A DNA stretch of 5,561 nt from Polyangiaceae bacterium (GTDB lineage: Bacteria > Myxococcota_A > Polyangia > Polyangiales > Polyangiaceae), in assembly GCA_022447485.1 (NCBI GenBank), contig JAKVCH010000230.1:1-5561 (forward strand). The letters are read 5' to 3'. The translations under genes were made by a program, and so were the position numbers. The notes beneath the pieces were generated by a model. It searched no databases. It had not been told where the DNA came from and saw only the letters and a program-made list of their open reading frames with translations. The first letter of the stretch is position 1; every line of letters begins with the position of its first letter. Shown in pieces: positions 4,715 to 5,561 of the stretch.

Positions 4715-5561
4715 ATGAAGCTCAGAACAGCCACTTTCGTCCTTATTTTATTGGGAAGTCTCTCGGTCGCATGCAGCGATGATAAAAATAGCGAGAGCAC
4801 AGACAGAACCGCAGAGAGTCCTCCAGAGGGGGTTGAGTCAGAAACGCGGGTGATCGAGACGAAAAGAGTTGTCGTCTCGGCAAAAGATGGTGGTACTATT
4901 GAAATTACCAGTGCTGGGCTAGAGATTCCCGCAGGCGCGCTACCGGCGGACATTGAGGTGACAGTTTCGGACGTTACCGATGAGGAGCTGAGTGAGCTTC
5001 CTGAGACCTCTGGCGGTGAGGAGTCGATTGCTGTTCCAGTAAAATTTGAGCCTCATGGGTTGCAGTTTGATGTGCCGGTGACAATCACTTTGAACTTTGA
5101 GCCCCCTGCGGGGGCGACAGCCCAACTTGTCGTTATGAAGCTTGATGACGAGCAGGACACCACTTGGGAAGTCGTGCCTGGAGCGACGTTTCAGGATGGC
5201 GTGGCATCTTTCGAGACCACTTCATTTTCCTTCTACGGTGTTTTTGAGGCGCCGGAAGAGCCGATGAGTTCTGGGATGGGCGGCGCTGCTCCGACGTCAT
5301 CCGGTGGCACGAGTGGTGATCCGGGTGTCGGCGGCGGCGACACTGGCAGTGGCGCCACGAGCAGCAGTGGCGGAGATCCGGGTGTCGGCGGCGGAGATTC
5401 CGGCAGCGGCGACGACACTGGCAGTGGCGCGACGAGTAGCAGTGGCGGAGACCCTGGTGTCGGCGGCGGAGATTCGGGCAGCGGTGGCGATGTCTCGTCT
5501 GGAGGTTCGCCAATGGGCGGAGCTGGCCCTGATGATGATTCTGGAGACGATAGCGGCAGTG
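4715..5561 (+). CDS. Lipoprotein with ZU5-like domain and Gly/Ser/Asp-rich repeat tail, 5' part
   Basis: The frame runs from ATG 4715 to the window edge with no stop; 282 codons are visible. Residues 1-20 form a lipoprotein signal: MKLRTATFVLILLGSLSVAC with lipidated Cys20. An acidic, flexible linker follows (21-50). Residues about 52-177 resemble a ZU5 domain: VSAKDGGTIEI, the hallmark GLEIPAGALPADIEVTV (68-84), VKFEPHGLQFDVPVTITL (109-126), WEVVPGATFQDGVASFETTS (151-170) and FSFYGVF. In bacteria such domains occur in secreted and outer-membrane lipoproteins and probably mediate protein contacts. From about 185 the sequence becomes a low-complexity Gly/Ser/Asp/Thr tail with repeated SSGGDPGVGGGD units, ending in acidic DDDSGDDSGS at the edge. 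The tail may be a flexible spacer to a further domain beyond the window. Strong negative charge could bind calcium, but no canonical calcium motif is clear. The partner is unknown. Confidence 0.88.
   Translation, partial: MKLRTATFVLILLGSLSVACSDDKNSESTDRTAESPPEGVESETRVIETKRVVVSAKDGGTIEITSAGLEIPAGALPADIEVTVSDVTDEELSELPETSGGEESIAVPVKFEPHGLQFDVPVTITLNFEPPAGATAQLVVMKLDDEQDTTWEVVPGATFQDGVASFETTSFSFYGVFEAPEEPMSSGMGGAAPTSSGGTSGDPGVGGGDTGSGATSSSGGDPGVGGGDSGSGDDTGSGATSSSGGDPGVGGGDSGSGGDVSSGGSPMGGAGPDDDSGDDSGS
5303..5482 (+). repeat. In-frame tandem repeat of about 72-75 bp encoding the Gly/Ser/Asp tail
   Basis: Two full units (5336-5407, 72 bp; 5408-5482, 75 bp) encode GDTGSGATSSSGGDPGVGGG followed by DSGS. 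The second has one extra GAC codon. A partial copy precedes them (5303-5335, GGTSGDPGVGG), and further GGD/SGG fragments follow. The two full units differ at five third-codon positions, all synonymous, so the amino-acid pattern is kept while the DNA has drifted. Confidence 0.85.

Noticed and set aside
5303..5482. CRISPR-like array
   Set aside because: The repeats are contiguous, in frame and without unique spacers; they encode a protein repeat.
5133..5513. Arg/His/Cys-rich minus-strand frames (126 and 61 codons)
   Set aside because: They are shadows of the Gly/Ser/Asp repeat read in reverse; the lipoprotein frame has a signal peptide, a ribosome binding site and a ZU5-like domain.

Overview
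The window looks like chromosomal DNA from a delta-proteobacterial lineage now placed in Myxococcota or a sister group such as Bradymonadia. Three things point there: a secreted protein built from DUF4215-type cysteine repeats with a MYXO-CTERM-like tail, a LuxR-type regulator with a long N-terminal sensory part of the kind common in these bacteria, and lipoproteins with Gly/Ser/Asp-rich tails. By eye the G+C content is near 50%, low for classical soil myxobacteria. The taxonomic call is inference.

Layout from left to right. Bases 1-894 (+) are the 3' end of a cysteine-repeat surface protein. The gap after it (895-1111) holds a nested inverted-repeat element at 935-1024 that could fold into a long stem. 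Bases 1112-1615 (+) encode a small lipoprotein of unknown function. Convergent to it, 1679-2527 (-) encodes an Hsp31/HchA protein (DJ-1/PfpI superfamily) with a complete Cys-His-Asp triad. Bases 2528-2969 separate hchA from the divergent regulator. This gap contains a plausible hchA promoter, a 12-bp direct repeat, two adjacent perfect palindromes, eight copies of CTGAC/GTCAG, and an open frame resembling the start of a 2-oxoglutarate/Fe(II) oxygenase, probably a gene relic. Bases 2970-4064 (+) encode the LuxR-type regulator. A 650-base stretch without a convincing gene follows. Bases 4715-5561 (+) are the 5' part of a lipoprotein with a ZU5-like beta domain and a repetitive Gly/Ser/Asp tail that runs off the window.

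No operon is evident: the genes are widely spaced and change orientation. Three of the five genes encode exported or surface-anchored proteins. The only obvious regulatory pairing is the divergent hchA/luxR-type arrangement, whose shared gap is rich in repeated and palindromic sequence. That makes it the best place to look for an operator. I did not find a complete defence system, CRISPR array, tRNA, rRNA or insertion sequence. The most novel-looking items are the 935-1024 element and the repeat-rich hchA-regulator gap.
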